A stretch of DNA of 64,000 bases from Lepidurus packardi (Eukaryota; Arthropoda; Branchiopoda; Notostraca; Triopsidae), in contig JAKZAN010000007.1 of assembly GCA_023053545.1 (NCBI GenBank), positions 8,618,001-8,682,000 of the forward strand. Direction: 5' to 3'. Under the pieces are notes generated by a model. The model ran no database searches. It was not told where the DNA came from and saw nothing but the letters and a program-made list of their open reading frames with translations. A program made the position numbers and the translations under genes. Every line of letters begins with the position of its first letter. Position 1 is the first letter of the stretch. Below are positions 33,887 to 45,900 of this stretch, piece after piece.

Positions 33887-36079
33887 ATGCCTACTTCTCC
33901 AGGGCGTGCTACCTCTCTTAACATCACTGATGACATCAGGCAAAGTTCTTTCAGTTCCACAATTCCATCATCTGATCATAAAGAGACGTGGAACAGACTT
34001 TATGATACCAAAGCTTTCGAAACAAGTACGAAGTATGGCTTGGAACTGGTAGGCGAAACTGTCCTACTGGAAAGTTCTTATTTAAAATTGCATGGTACAG
34101 TATTTACATTTTTTATTTCAAACATGCCCAAAGAAACAAGCATCTTATTCTTCTATTCTTTTCTTTTAGGCCTGTTGCACAAGCATGAACAGCTCTTGTC
34201 TGAGCTTGACTATTGGAAAACTGTTTCCAAAAAGTAAAACCCTGAACGTTCCAAGTTCTATTCTATGATAACAATCACTTCTGTTAGAAAACAATCCAGT
34301 CCTTGCAAGAAATGCTCTGTCAAAGAAGAAACGTTATCACGTGCCAACGACAAGATTAGCTTTCTGGAGAATGTCGCCGGTACATTCGGTAATCTTACTT
34401 TCAAATATGTTCGTTTCCTTGTACAAGTTTACCCTTTTTAGCTGAGGCTGTTCGAACCTCCAACCTTGCAACATATAATCAATTACGCGCCCAGCTGGAA
34501 GACTCGGAGCGATTTCATTGCCCCGTTCAGCCCGATGTGCAAGAAGAAGTCTTGCAAAGGATTCTCATAAAAGAGGAGCTTCGCCATGACAAAGAAAACA
34601 TTCCTTCGCCCAAAAGTGCTAAAAAAGAGCTCCAATTCACTACGCCTACCAAATTCAGCCCCCCCTCCAGAACTGTGTTCGCACCCCTCTTAAAAACTCC
34701 TGGAAAAGACTCGAGCTCGGACTTTGAAGCAAATTTTCGCGTTCTGGTTCCTGAAACTATGCCTCTTTATCCTAGTCCTACTAAGCCTTATGCCCGAACA
34801 ATCATCCCAGAAACTTTAGACTTCAACGAGCATTCCAACAATTGGCACTCGGATGAAAACGAAGATGCAGATGTGGACCAAACTCGATCTGACATGCAGG
34901 AGTCGGTCGACGCCACTTTCTATAATCCTCCTAGCCCCATTTTATCGGCTCGGAAGGGAAAGCTAACACCGTCTCAATCATCAGTCAAAGCCAAAACTGC
35001 ACTTACAAAGGAGGCGGGTGTTTGGAATACGGAAGATGATTTGCGATGCACCCCTTTCCCTTCCCAATCGCCCTCGAGCGAGCGCAACCAAAGCCCCATA
35101 TCTCAGAGCCCCTCGTTATTAAGAAGCTTTAAAATTACTTCAAGTCCATCGGAAAACAATGAACCTATTTCACAACCACCGACTCCCCCCACACCTAACT
35201 CATCACCTCCAAGACCAGCGCTGCCAAACACGCCCTTGAAGCCCACGTCATTCACTAAAGATTACAAAAACGAGGCTAAAAACGTCACGGAATTCAACAA
35301 AGAGGCTGACATTAGCCTTGATAGTTCCTTTTTGGAACCGAGTTCCCCCGAAGCTACCTTTTTGCTGCTGGAGAAAAACTCTACGCCCAAAGTTGGGCCC
35401 CAATACGGACTACCTCGGAAACGGTTATTGGAACCTGTCAGCCGGGGAAAACACATGAAGCAAGCCAAACTTAGTCAGACATATTTCAACGGCCAAGTTC
35501 GGGTCAGGAAACCCCGTGAAGACCCAGACCTGCAAAAAGTTTTGAAAAAATCGGCACTTTATGCAAATACAGGTCGCGGGGACTTTCCGGTCAAATCGGA
35601 AAGGGAGGATAGCTTTAACTCGTAAGCTGAAAAAAAAAAGTTTAACCTGGCTTTTTCGTTTTTATAAAGTTGTACTTTTCTGTCTTTTTTTCTTGTTTTG
35701 TTCACCTTTTTTTTCGTGTAGTCTACAACGCTTGAAAAACGAAAACGGCAAATTGAATCCTGGGTACGCAGACGGAAAAGCTCCCAGGAAAAAAGCCGAG
35801 AGGATGCAACTGGAGGGCTGGGACTGTCCCGAGTGCAAGAAAGTAAGCTTTGCGAACGTTTGTAGATTCTGAACTTGAGCTCATTTTTGTGGTCTTGACA
35901 AGTATTACCAAGCCATGTCGCAGCTAAGCGAGGAAGAGCGCAAAGCGAGGATGAATTGGTGCTCCAAACACCGGAAAGAGCAGCCGTACATGAGCAATAC
36001 CCCGCCTGGCATGTGGAATCCATTTAGTATTGCTTCTCCAGTGCCAGAAACTCCTGATTACATTCATAGCAACTTGTGA
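33887..36079 (+). CDS. Rbbp8: CtIP / RBBP8 / Sae2-type DNA end-resection factor
   Basis: CtIP promotes MRE11-dependent resection of DNA double-strand breaks in the nucleus. Six exons join in phase to 616 aa: 33887-34094, 34170-34233, 34288-34388, 34442-35621, 35722-35842 and 35903-36079. The N-terminal part is helical (LLHKHEQLLSELDYW), followed by a CKKC pair as in the N-terminal region of CtIP. The long central exon is Ser/Pro-rich with many SP/TP sites that could be CDK targets (KTPGK, YPSPTKP). The C-terminal Sae2-like domain is diagnostic: RKKAERMQLEGWDCPECKKYY, then NWCSKHR and NTPPGMW. The start follows a TTTAG acceptor, so a noncoding 5' exon is likely. It is somewhat shorter than human CtIP, mainly in the disordered middle. 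Confidence 0.9.
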
Positions 36080-37331
36080 CCATATAATGTACATTCATGA
36101 AACCTTATGTAAAGTTAAGTGTTTACTCTTTGTTGCATAACTGAATGAACTGAATAGTGTTTGTGTTCATAATTTGGAAGTGAAGTCATAAATTTCCATG
36201 CTCTCTGTATTGATTTAGTCAATCTTTTTTAGGTTAATTCATTTAGTCGCGGTTGTTGAGTTGGTTAATCGAACGTTTCGCCCACGTACTGAACGATAAG
36301 CACATTCCGCAGTTGTCCCAAGAGGCAAACAAACTTGGGGAAAAAAAGAAGAAACAGTTGCTGATACCAGTATAAACGTAGCTTCCGCTCATCAACTTCG
36401 TAAACAAAATAAATGGCGTAATTCCACATGTAAATAATGATAAAGTCTGGGAACTCAACTATTGTACGCCCGAACGAGAATTCCCCGAGATAACATAAAC
36501 AACGATGTTGCAATTTTGCAAAACAAAAGGGGAAACGCCCACTCAGTCAAGTCACGACATAATCTGCACAATTCAATTCAAATTGTATTCCGTTAGGATA
36601 GCTTGGAAGCTTAGTGAAGCTTGAAAGTCCGATAAATTACATTGATAATTATGATTGATGATTGATAAATTAGTTGATAAATTACATGCTGTTGGCAATC
36701 ACTTAGCTTGTGGCCAAAGCTTCTGAGGCTTAAAATGCAAATAGATTAGAATTCAACTCTTGCATGATTATCTTGTCATTTTTCATGAATAGTTCCATCC
36801 TGCATAGTAGTTCAATTTAGCACAAAAGTAGTTCAAGTATTGAAGTCCATTCGAAGGTTCAAGTTGAACCAGTAGTCTAATCACAAGCATATCTGTAAAC
36901 CCTACGTATCTTGTATCCATAATCTGTTATCTTGATGGTTATGAAAAACACAATATTGTCCCTAACGTTGTGCCATACGGCCGGCATTCCTAATCACGTC
37001 CTGACGTACAAGCTATCAAAACAACATCAAAACTTTCCTTAATCAAACCGACCTATACTAGTTAAAGGCGAAAGAACACTTGACTGTGATACAGTTGAAA
37101 ACCCGAAGTGTAATTGTTATTCAAGAAGTTCAGAGTCAATGGCTTATTTGCTATATTTATATTTGCTATATTATTTGAAATTTTGTAAACTGACAGCGCA
37201 CTACGCACGAAGCTAAACTTTCCCGTAGGTAAAGTTGTTTAGTTGGTTTGGTGGGGCTTCCTGGGTTGTGAACTCAAGGTCAGCCAGCCTTTCCCTTTTT
37301 GCTTCTTCGCCGTTGTTCCACGAAGCCCAGC
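36080..37331. other. Intergenic region between the CtIP-like and TRIM-NHL genes
   Basis: No supported gene. An AATAAA at 36408-36413 could serve the CtIP-like gene. GATTGATGATTGATAAATT-like short repeats lie around 36650-36685. A hydrophobic minus-strand ORF at 36265-36513 has no family resemblance and no splice partner. The last part should hold the TRIM-NHL promoter and 5' UTR; a GTAAAG after CCCGTAG near 37228 could be a UTR splice donor. Confidence 0.5.
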
Positions 37332-40300
37332 ATGGAAAATCAACGTGGAAACATGAGTACAGGTCCAGCAGCCAAGTCCTCTACCACCACCACCGCGGCC
37401 ACAACGTCACTTCCCAAACCCATCTTGGTTCGGGCCCATAGTGCGACTAATTCGTCAGTTACTTTAGTATCTTATTCAACGTCGCCCACAACACGCTTGG
37501 CTACAAGAAAGCCGGCTCGTGGCCTCAAAACTGTGGATTTCTTGGTCAAGCAAAGTGAAAGTGAACCTGCGTTTGCTGACAAAAGCGATTCTCTACCCTT
37601 TCTCAACGACCCGTCTCCGTCTGCTAATGTAGCTCGAGCTCCTATTCCTACTAGTCCTTCAGATTCCAGTCAAGTCAAGGATCATTGTGAGAAAGAATCA
37701 GGTGTTCCACGTTTCAAGAAAAAAAGCGAGCAACGGGTAATGCGCTCCAAATCCATGCACCAACCCCATTCGCAGTTCCAGAACCCGCGACCCGAAAACA
37801 AGCGCGCTACCCGACCCATGTCGCAAACACTAGCTGATTTACTGACGTGTCCGATATGTCTAGAACAATTACAGCGCCCGACGATGTTACCATGTCAACA
37901 CACCTTCTGTCTGGTGTGTTTACAAAATTGCGTCAAAGGCAACGTATTCCGGATTACCTGCCCCGCGTGTCGTGAAGTAGCGCCAGTGCCAGGCGAAGGC
38001 GTCGCAGGTTTCCCTCGTAATTTGTCCATCCTCTCCTTCATTGACTTACTTAAGCAACACCCCTCCAAGGACCTTTCAGCGCCAGGATCAGCGTCACAAA
38101 AGCAGTCGGGGAACGGTGGAGCGTCGTTAACGGGGCCAGATTCGTCTGCCAAATCGAAATCGCTTTGCCATCGCTGTAAAGAAGTGGAACTTTTTGATGA
38201 GACGGTTTGCTTGCACTGCCACCAAGGCTTCTGCGCGGGTTGTCGACTCATCCATGAAAGAGATTGTAGAGATGATTATCAAAATACTTTGGAAAACTTG
38301 CTGGGTCAATCCGACTCGCTTGAACTCTTGGATGAAGAGTTAAAAGTAATAAAAAACAACTATTTATACGTCTTGGGTTGAGGAATCTTTGTTTACGTTT
38401 ACTAAAATATATGTTGTCTTTCCTTTTCGTTGTCTAGGTAAGATGCGACAAAGTCCATGAACATATCGACATTGCTGCGCAAATGCGCATTCAGAAAGTA
38501 CTGGAAGCCCAGACTGCGCTCAAGGAAAAAGTGGAGGTATTTGCGGCACAAGAAGCAGGAAAATTGGCCCAATTCAGAGCAGAACTCGAACTCGTTTTGC
38601 CAGCCATTCTTGAACCTAGCAGACTCGTAAGCATTATAAATAAAGGGCCGGGGAGGGAAAAAGGAAAAAAGATTGATTAACAACAGACCTTTTTGGGACG
38701 CGCACCACACGCAGGCCACGTCGGTACCCCAAGCCCAGGAATTGCTCCAGAAACTGCGTCATTATGGCCAGAGTCGATTGACATTTAACGAAGAGTCATT
38801 TGACGTCCAATTTGAGAGCGGGGAGGGAGACATATTAGCCACTGACAGTTTGGGTCGCAGTGGCGCACCTCCTTCCACTGCTGCAACCGCCGAAATTTCT
38901 GCCCCAGAAATTCCCTCGTCCAATTCTGACAATGCTAATGGTCTGCGGGACATTAAAAAATCGGATTTGCTCGTCTCGGCCGACGACAAGTCCCTCATGT
39001 ATCGGTATGAATACTGAATTCCTTTTTAACTTTTGTTTCTTATTTCCTTCCCTTCCAACATCATTTGATACTAAATACAGGAAGAGGGCGCTTTGAATCT
39101 TTTAAACTTATTTAGCATTCCGTTCCAGGTCCAAATCGGGTCAACCCAAAAGACGTTTCACGGGAACTTCATTGCATCGACCTGCGGGAGTAGCGGTTTC
39201 GCCCTGGACGGGTGAAATCTACGTGGCAGGGACTGACTCTCATAAGGTGGTCGTTTTCGATAAGCAAGGGAAAGTTATACGCTACGTAGGCCAGCCGTTT
39301 CGGAGAAGCAGTGCTGGAAGTAATACTGGTAATGGTTTTACTGCGGGGGCTGGTCATTTCCTTTGCCCATTTGGTATCGCCTTCTCCACGCTGACCGAGG
39401 AAATTTATGTGACGGGTAAGTTAGAAGACTTGTAAAATATCCGACTACTGGGACCTTCTTTAAGCGGGTCCAGCGAACGAGCGAGGGGGAGAGAGAAAAA
39501 AGGGGGGCCATGGAAAGAATTTATACGACTTGCTTTTCTTATTAGATAAGTGGCTCAACTGCATTCAAGTATTCGATAAAGATGGCAATCATAAAAGAAA
39601 GCTCGGCATGAAAGGAACCTCGCCGGGGCAGTTTAGGTCGCCAGAGGGTATTGCTGTGGACGCCAATGGCTTCATTTACGTCTGTGATACGTGCAATGAT
39701 CGCGTGCAAGTACGTTCTACCCCCTTTATCTCATATCTTTTGCTTTTTATTAACGGTTGCTTATGGCGTCAGTTCCAGTAATTTTCCGACTAGTCAAAAG
39801 AACTCGAACAGTCAAAAGTGGCAAGTTTTTAATACCAAGCTGCTCAGGGTAGTACTTTTACTTGCCTTTCGATCCGAAATGGATTCCTATCAGGAGTGTG
39901 TTTAGGCCAAAGCAATGGCGCGTGGTTTTTGGAGAGGCATTTTAATGAACGCCATCTAACTTCTAAATTCTAAACTTTTTTTTTATTTATGTTTGGAAGG
40001 GGTTACGGGACTCACAACACGACACTGGCTGTCTAGGATTTAGTGGAGGAACAGAAAAAAAAATGAAAAATTGGGAGAAAAATTAATGGAGCCTGACTGA
40101 GCACTATGTAAATAGCTGGGAAAACTTGCAGCTTTTGATCAATATGTAGAACGCCGTTTTTTTTCCTTCCTTTACTGGCAAGGAAATCCTGCCACTCGAT
40201 GAGCCCAAGCAAGGAAGCTTTTTGAGTGGCTTTGGGTGGTGGGAAAAAAGTCCGTGTGTGGAATTGGTGTAAAAGTTGGGTATTTGGAATGTGATTGGAG

Positions 40301-40835
40301 GGTTGGAAACTTGGGTATTTGGATCTTTTATGTTTTTTCTTATTGTTTTCTTTTTCCTCTTCTTGTTTTTAAGGTCTTAGATGGAGATGGGGTGTTTATT
40401 CGGGAATTGGGGATCATATCCCAAATATCTTTGCCCAAAGGTGAGCGCTACCAAAGATCCGAGTTTAACGAGCCCACTGGAATTGCCGTGACTCGTGATG
40501 GCAGCCGCATTGCTGTTTGCGATTATGGAAATTGTCGTATCAAGACCTACGCCAGCAACGGCGACAAGATTGGAGATTTTGGTTTTAAAGGCTCCCAGAA
40601 GGGTCAATTTATGTTTCCAGAATGTTTAGCAATGGATGAGCAGGGTTTTATCATTGTGGCAGACAATGGGAACGGCCGGGTGCAGATATTTCGGCCTAAT
40701 GGCAACTTTGTGCGGCTTTTTGGTTCACAGGGTCCATCCGCTGGGCAATTTAACTGGATCGCGGGTCTTGCCCTGTCTCCCGACAATGAAATTATTGTCA
40801 GTGACTTTAAAAACCACTGTGTCCAAGTGTATTGA
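37332..40835 (+). CDS. TRIM-NHL protein (RING, B-box-like, coiled coil, NHL repeats)
   Basis: A probable RING E3 ubiquitin ligase with an NHL beta-propeller for protein or RNA binding. Six exons join in phase to 801 aa: 37332-38345, 38438-38626, 38715-39004, 39129-39415, 39546-39709 and 40374-40835. After about 165 disordered Ser/Thr-rich residues comes a C3HC4 RING from Cys173 (CPICLEQLQRPTMLPCQHTF, then CPAC). A Cys/His-rich B-box-like segment starts near residue 279 (CHRCKEVELFDETVCLHCHQ), followed by a coiled coil to about 405. From about residue 507 the NHL repeats run to the end (GVAVSPWTGEIYVAGTDSHK, GIAVDANGFIYVCDTCNDR, GIAVTRDGSRIAVCDYGNCR). There is no filamin-type Ig domain, so it resembles the TRIM32/thin/nhl-1 branch more than TRIM2/3/71. 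The orthologue is not settled. The ATG is in good context. Confidence 0.88.
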
Positions 40836-41048
40836 GGTTTACACGGTTTCGGTTTCGGGCTCCACGCTCGCCTTTCATTGTTGCCAAACCGTTTTTCGCT
40901 TCTGTTTTGGGGGAAACCCCACTTGTAAACGCATTCCATGCAACTCCGTACAGATGCACACGCATTTTCCTATATGTTATCTATACAATATCAAAAATGA
41001 TAAACTAATTTACGGCTGAACCATTTTAATGTAATTGACGCTAAGCTT

Positions 41049-41054
41049 AATAAA
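41049..41054 (+). promoter_or_regulatory. Candidate polyadenylation signal for the TRIM-NHL gene
   Basis: AATAAA lies 213 bp after the stop codon of the TRIM-NHL gene, and a second AATAAA-like sequence (CAATAAAC) follows about 30 bp later. This fits a 3' UTR of about 230-260 bp. Assigned by position only. Confidence 0.55.
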
Positions 41055-41059
41055 ACGTC

Positions 41060-42715
41060 ACAAGCAAAGAAGAAGACAATAAACGAGGGCCCAGTGCAGA
41101 AAACAGTGGGGGAGGGACGCCCAACTCATCCAATACAGTCTACCCCATCTTAACAAGGGAACCTATTTCATGACATGACTAACTCGATGCATTTTCCTGT
41201 TTTTTCTCGTGTGGGACGTATGCATTACATCATAGTGCTGGCTAGGTTCCTTGGGGAGGACCCTAGCGTTCCATCTGTGTCTGAGATAAACTGGAAAAAG
41301 CCCAACAAAGACGCCGGGTATTGGCGGGTCGGGTCGGGCCGCGAAGTTCTCCCTCTCTCACACACACATAGAGCATACATACACATACAATGAGTCTTTG
41401 GGACGTGTGAAGGAGTTATATACATCCATGGGCTCTCGTCTTCCTACGCTTGGTTGCAGACCATCACGCATGTCATTTGGCCAATTTCTCCCGGGACCGT
41501 CCGAGCTCCTAGTCCTATTGATTGTAGTCCTTTCCAAGGCTCACGGAAAAGAAGGAAAAAAAAATGGCTTTTTTTGGTATACTTGAACCGAAAAAGAACC
41601 CACCCTCTGGAGGCTTTTCGAGGAAAATGATGCCATATGTGTGTCTTTGCTTTCGACCATGGACTATAGCTTGTAGTACGAGATCCGGGCCGTAAAAAGG
41701 GGAACAAAAGAGCCTCCCCAGAAAAAAACAGCGAACTGATTAGAACCCACCATCAGACACTTGATCCAAGCGCAGCATATGTTTTACTTGGGTGGTCGTG
41801 ATTAACGACAAAGTTGGGAGTTCTGTTTTTTCCTTGTCTAATTCAATCCCTTTCGCATTCCGTCAGTTTCAGGCTGCAAAACTTGAACTTTTTTTTTTAT
41901 TCATTTGTATTCAATTAAAGGATTCAGCATTTGCATCGTGCCAAGCTTAGTGATTGTTTTTTTCTGCCGCCCCCAGAAGTCGACGCCCTTTTTCATAGGA
42001 GTTAGAGCGGGGATGGTAGCCATCTTTTTAACGTCTTCCGCCATGTTAACGGACCCGCCATTTCCCTCCCCACCCCCTTTATTTTAGATGACCAGCTTCA
42101 TGCTGAACAGCTCTTTAATAGCGCGGGCTTGATACAGAGGGGCCATTATGACGGGTCAGTTCTTCAAGATGTAATGGGGTTCCGGTAGCGACGGTGGCTG
42201 GGATTTGTTCCTTGACCTGAAGTAGAGCCGTTTCCCAGTCCCTCCGGCTCCGCCAGGGTCAAGTCTAGGGACATGTTGTCGCTTATCTGGCGGAAGTGAG
42301 TGTGGGGCTATACGCTGCGGGCTGGAAGGTCTCTCGAGGGGATACGCCTCAGGCCAAAAACTCCGAAGAGGGACTGAGCAGTAGCCCTCCCTGGGTGGCT
42401 GCCAAGCATGTCGACCCCAATCACGAAAACCTCCTTGAAGAATAGACACTTTCAGGTGAGAAAAATGGCACTACAACACTTTTCTTCTTTCTTCTTCTTA
42501 CTATCTACAACGCTGGGAGTTTCTTATGTGATCAGGTTCTGGCACGACACACAAGCACCAGGAATGGGAAGGGATGATGAGCTGCTTTAAGTAACCTGTC
42601 GAACCTGGTAAGTTTTATCCACTTTGGATCGTCACTGCAAGGTAGCAGTCTGAAGGAAATACAACGCGTAGATGGTTAAAAATCGTCCTCTGTATATCAT
42701 CTATAATCGTCCTCC
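41060..42715. other. Noncoding DNA with a more G+C-rich patch at 42.1-42.5 kb
   Basis: No supported gene. A locally G+C-rich patch at about 42110-42456 is open on the minus strand for 97 codons but has no recognisable domain. On the plus strand it ends in a short ATG-led open stretch followed by a GTGAG donor-like site (42408-42456). That could be a first exon, but no partner exon was found. Confidence 0.4.
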
Positions 42716-42719
42716 TCCT

Positions 42720-42960
42720 CCTCTCTCTATCTATATAGATAGATAGATAGACAGATAGATCTCTCTCTCTTTCTCTCTCTCTCTACCTATCTATCTATAC
42801 ATATAGATCCTATCCTATCTATCTACCTATACCTATCTATCTATACCTATCTATCTATATCTATCTATCTATATCTATCTATCTATATCTATCTATCTAT
42901 CCTACCTATCTATCTATCTATACATATAGATAGATAGGTAGATAGATAGATAGGTAGATA
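42720..42960. repeat. CTAT/GATA tetranucleotide microsatellite with internal inversion
   Basis: A long imperfect run of CTAT, with CT dinucleotides at its left end, switches strand sense to GATA at its right end. The segment near 42901-42945 is therefore self-complementary (CTACCTATCTATCTAT paired with ATAGATAGATAGGTAG). GATA tetranucleotides also open the array at 42737-42760. Length is probably variable between individuals. Confidence 0.93.
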
Positions 42961-45900
42961 TCTTTTCAAACCCCTTGTGGTTGAACCCTTTTGGTGCAGC
43001 AAAGACAAAGAAGGAAATGTAGTCTAAGAGTCGCGTCACCACTACGCTCGGACACTGGTTCGCAATCCACTTGGAATGCCAAACAGGAAACGAAATTCCG
43101 GCCAACAGAGCGTAGTGTAGTTCTCCCATTTTCCTTTCTCTCCTTGGCACTTTTGATCCATCCAGATCCCCCGTTTTTGAAAAGATACTAAAGAAGCATA
43201 TAGTGTCGTGGTTTGACCTTTCTGTATTTTCTTTCGCTGGCTAAATGATGTGAGGATTTTTCGTTTTTGCTTCCGCCTAAAGTCGCCGAGTTGTTGATTG
43301 TTGTGGGTCGCCTTGTTGTCCCTAGTGGCTGTCGTAGCGTATCGCTCGTCATCAAGAAAAGCGCGGTAAAATGAAAGGGAAAAGGGAAAAAAGCTAAAAA
43401 AAAAGAGGAAATTCGAGCTACAAAGAAATGGCGAAGCATTTCGACTTAGACAGTCTGCAATTCTCGTCTACCCCTTTTTTTGCATCGCTTGGGATGTTTG
43501 GAAAAGCATTGTTGTGGAGAAGCCCGGAGATGGAGAACAAGAGGGGGAGGAAAGACCTTAAAGGGGCTGGATGCAGCTATCTTCTCCTGTCATCACGCTA
43601 ATGAAACGTGCACTAATGGATGCAGCGCACTCGAGACGCACTCCATGCTTTCATCTCGTGCGCTGCTTCATGAAGAGACATTTCGACATCACGAAAAGAG
43701 CAGAATGGATGTTAGTTTATACTAGCTGCATAGCGAGAACAAACGAAAAACAGGATGCGATGGAAAAAGAAGGTAGAAAAGCGTACGAGTTGCAGTGAAA
43801 GCTCAATGTAACGCAACTTCTCCGTTAAGAAAAACGGGAAGAGTACCCTTACATTCCATCCATCATGTCAGTCCACTCTTATACGGTATTTCTAGTACCC
43901 CGGAATCGCAATACTCTGCGCCCTCTGGCTCTGAGCTGGTTGCCATGATCATGCCATGTGCTGGAATAGGATGAGAAGATATGTTCTTTCTTTCGAGTCT
44001 AGCAGGACGCAGCTGAAAAGGGAGGGATGTGAACCAAGGTAAATGGCTTCATAATCCAATCCTCAAAACTCATCTCGGGCTCGTAAAGTGTCGTGTCGTT
44101 CATATATAGGCAAGGTTTACTTCCCCAAAGTTTATTTTCCCAAGATTGGGAGGAGGACACACAGAGGCATGGAGTAAAGACATTAGACGACGTCGTATGT
44201 TTTCGCCAGTATACACTCGTATCCTGTTCAGGGCCGACATGACTTGTCTCGTCGATAAAAGTCCCGTCATAAGGCAGCGGAAATGAAGAGGGAATAGTCC
44301 ATTATCCTAGGTATGTAATGAAAAAGACCACGTTTGCTCTGCCCGATGACCCTTTTCTTTTGTGGACCGGAAAAAAAAAGCATAAACTATCTTTTTCAGC
44401 GACCTCAAACTAGGCGTTCCGTCATCCATAGCTTGTTCGTGGTCCCTGCTCCACCTCTTCCCGTCAACCCAAATCTGTGGACAAGGAAGCTCCTAACTTT
44501 TTCATTGTATTTTTATATGTTTCTTTACTTTGTTCCGCGTAATGATCCTGCATATAACCAACATTGTTCAGCCGGGAAACCGCACAGAGATCTTATTGAC
44601 TGTGAGAAACTGAAGGTTGTTTAATTGTCCTGTCAAGCTATTAAAAGAGAATGAGAGAAACTAAAATAAAAAACTAAAAGAGCCAAAGGACCGGGTATAA
44701 GCTACTTCCTTTCCATGTTTCATTGAAAAGGCATGCTGGTGTTGCGTGATTGCATATCGACATTGCATTAGCAAGACTGGATAGCTTTTCCTGGCCGATT
44801 TCATCCGAGAAGAAAGCCACGCTTCAGCAGGTATAATCTTGCTTTGAAGAGCACAACTTCCTGGGCCCATTAGTCTGCAAGAGCAAGGTTTCCAGAATTA
44901 CCTTCTAAACCTCGGGGAATGGGTCGTGGTCCTACCTTAGTACCTCATTGGATTAGAAGGAAAAGAAGCCTAAATAGAGTTAAAGAAATTAGTTTATACT
45001 TCTAGCTAGCGTGGGAGTTTTTTTTTACTTTTTAACGTTTTTTCTCGCTTGTTCTTTTAACAACAACAACAACAACCAAGAACTAGGGCAGAGTACAAAG
45101 TACCCGTTATGCAAACTGGCTAAACGAGGATTGCGTGTGCTACGGACCTTTTCTATTACATTACTAATAATGACACGGTTCCTACTTCTTTTTGTTACCA
45201 CAGCTACGTGTTAATTACCCCTAAAGCAGTGGCATTGCAAGGTAGTCGAGCTGGTTATAAATGTGTGAAAAAAAAAAAATAAATAATCTTTACCTTGTTT
45301 TTCCTCTTTTTCTTTCGGTACTATCAACGACTTTTTGCAGCCTTTTTTATTCACTTTTTTACCTATTTATAGCTGCCACGTTTCACTCATGAGCCAGTGT
45401 TAGGGCGTGTAACTTGTTTTTGACTTTAAGTAAAAAGACGTCCATGTTTTTTGTGGCACGATAGTACTAGAACAACTAACCTGTCAAGCAATGACTTGTT
45501 TTCTTGTGCTGCCATCTACCAACGCCAAGTATTTGTCTTAATCGATTTTGAAATAATAAACTTGCGTGTCAAAGAGCCGGAGTATGATATTATGTTGGCG
45601 TCGACAAACTTTGGGAGTCTAAAGTTGCACTTTAACTGCTTTTCCTTGTCTCTTGGCTCAATGTTTTCCAAAGGGGAAAGAGGTCCCTGTGTGCTAAGGT
45701 TGATGTTATGACAATCACGCTCACTTGAATTGCATTAAGCTGGGCCTGAGCACGACAAGCAAAGGGAGGTTCTTAGCAAAAAGGGACCCAAGGAACCTTC
45801 ACTGTAAAGGAAAAGCGCTTGGCAAACGAGCAACAACGCTTGTGGCACGCATTTTACCTCTTTGACGCCCAGGTAAATTAATCATTAAAGAAGCATGTTA

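Noticed and set aside
36265-36513. Hydrophobic minus-strand ORF near the CtIP-like gene, considered as a receptor fragment
   Set aside because: It shares none of the landmarks of the three Gr genes and has no matching splice phases.
42156-42449. Minus-strand ORF rich in Pro/Arg/Trp, considered as a retrotransposon fragment
   Set aside because: No reverse transcriptase, integrase or gag motif is visible and there are no terminal repeats.
42720-42960. Regular repeats considered as a CRISPR array
   Set aside because: The repeats are tetranucleotides without unique spacers, and the genome is eukaryotic.
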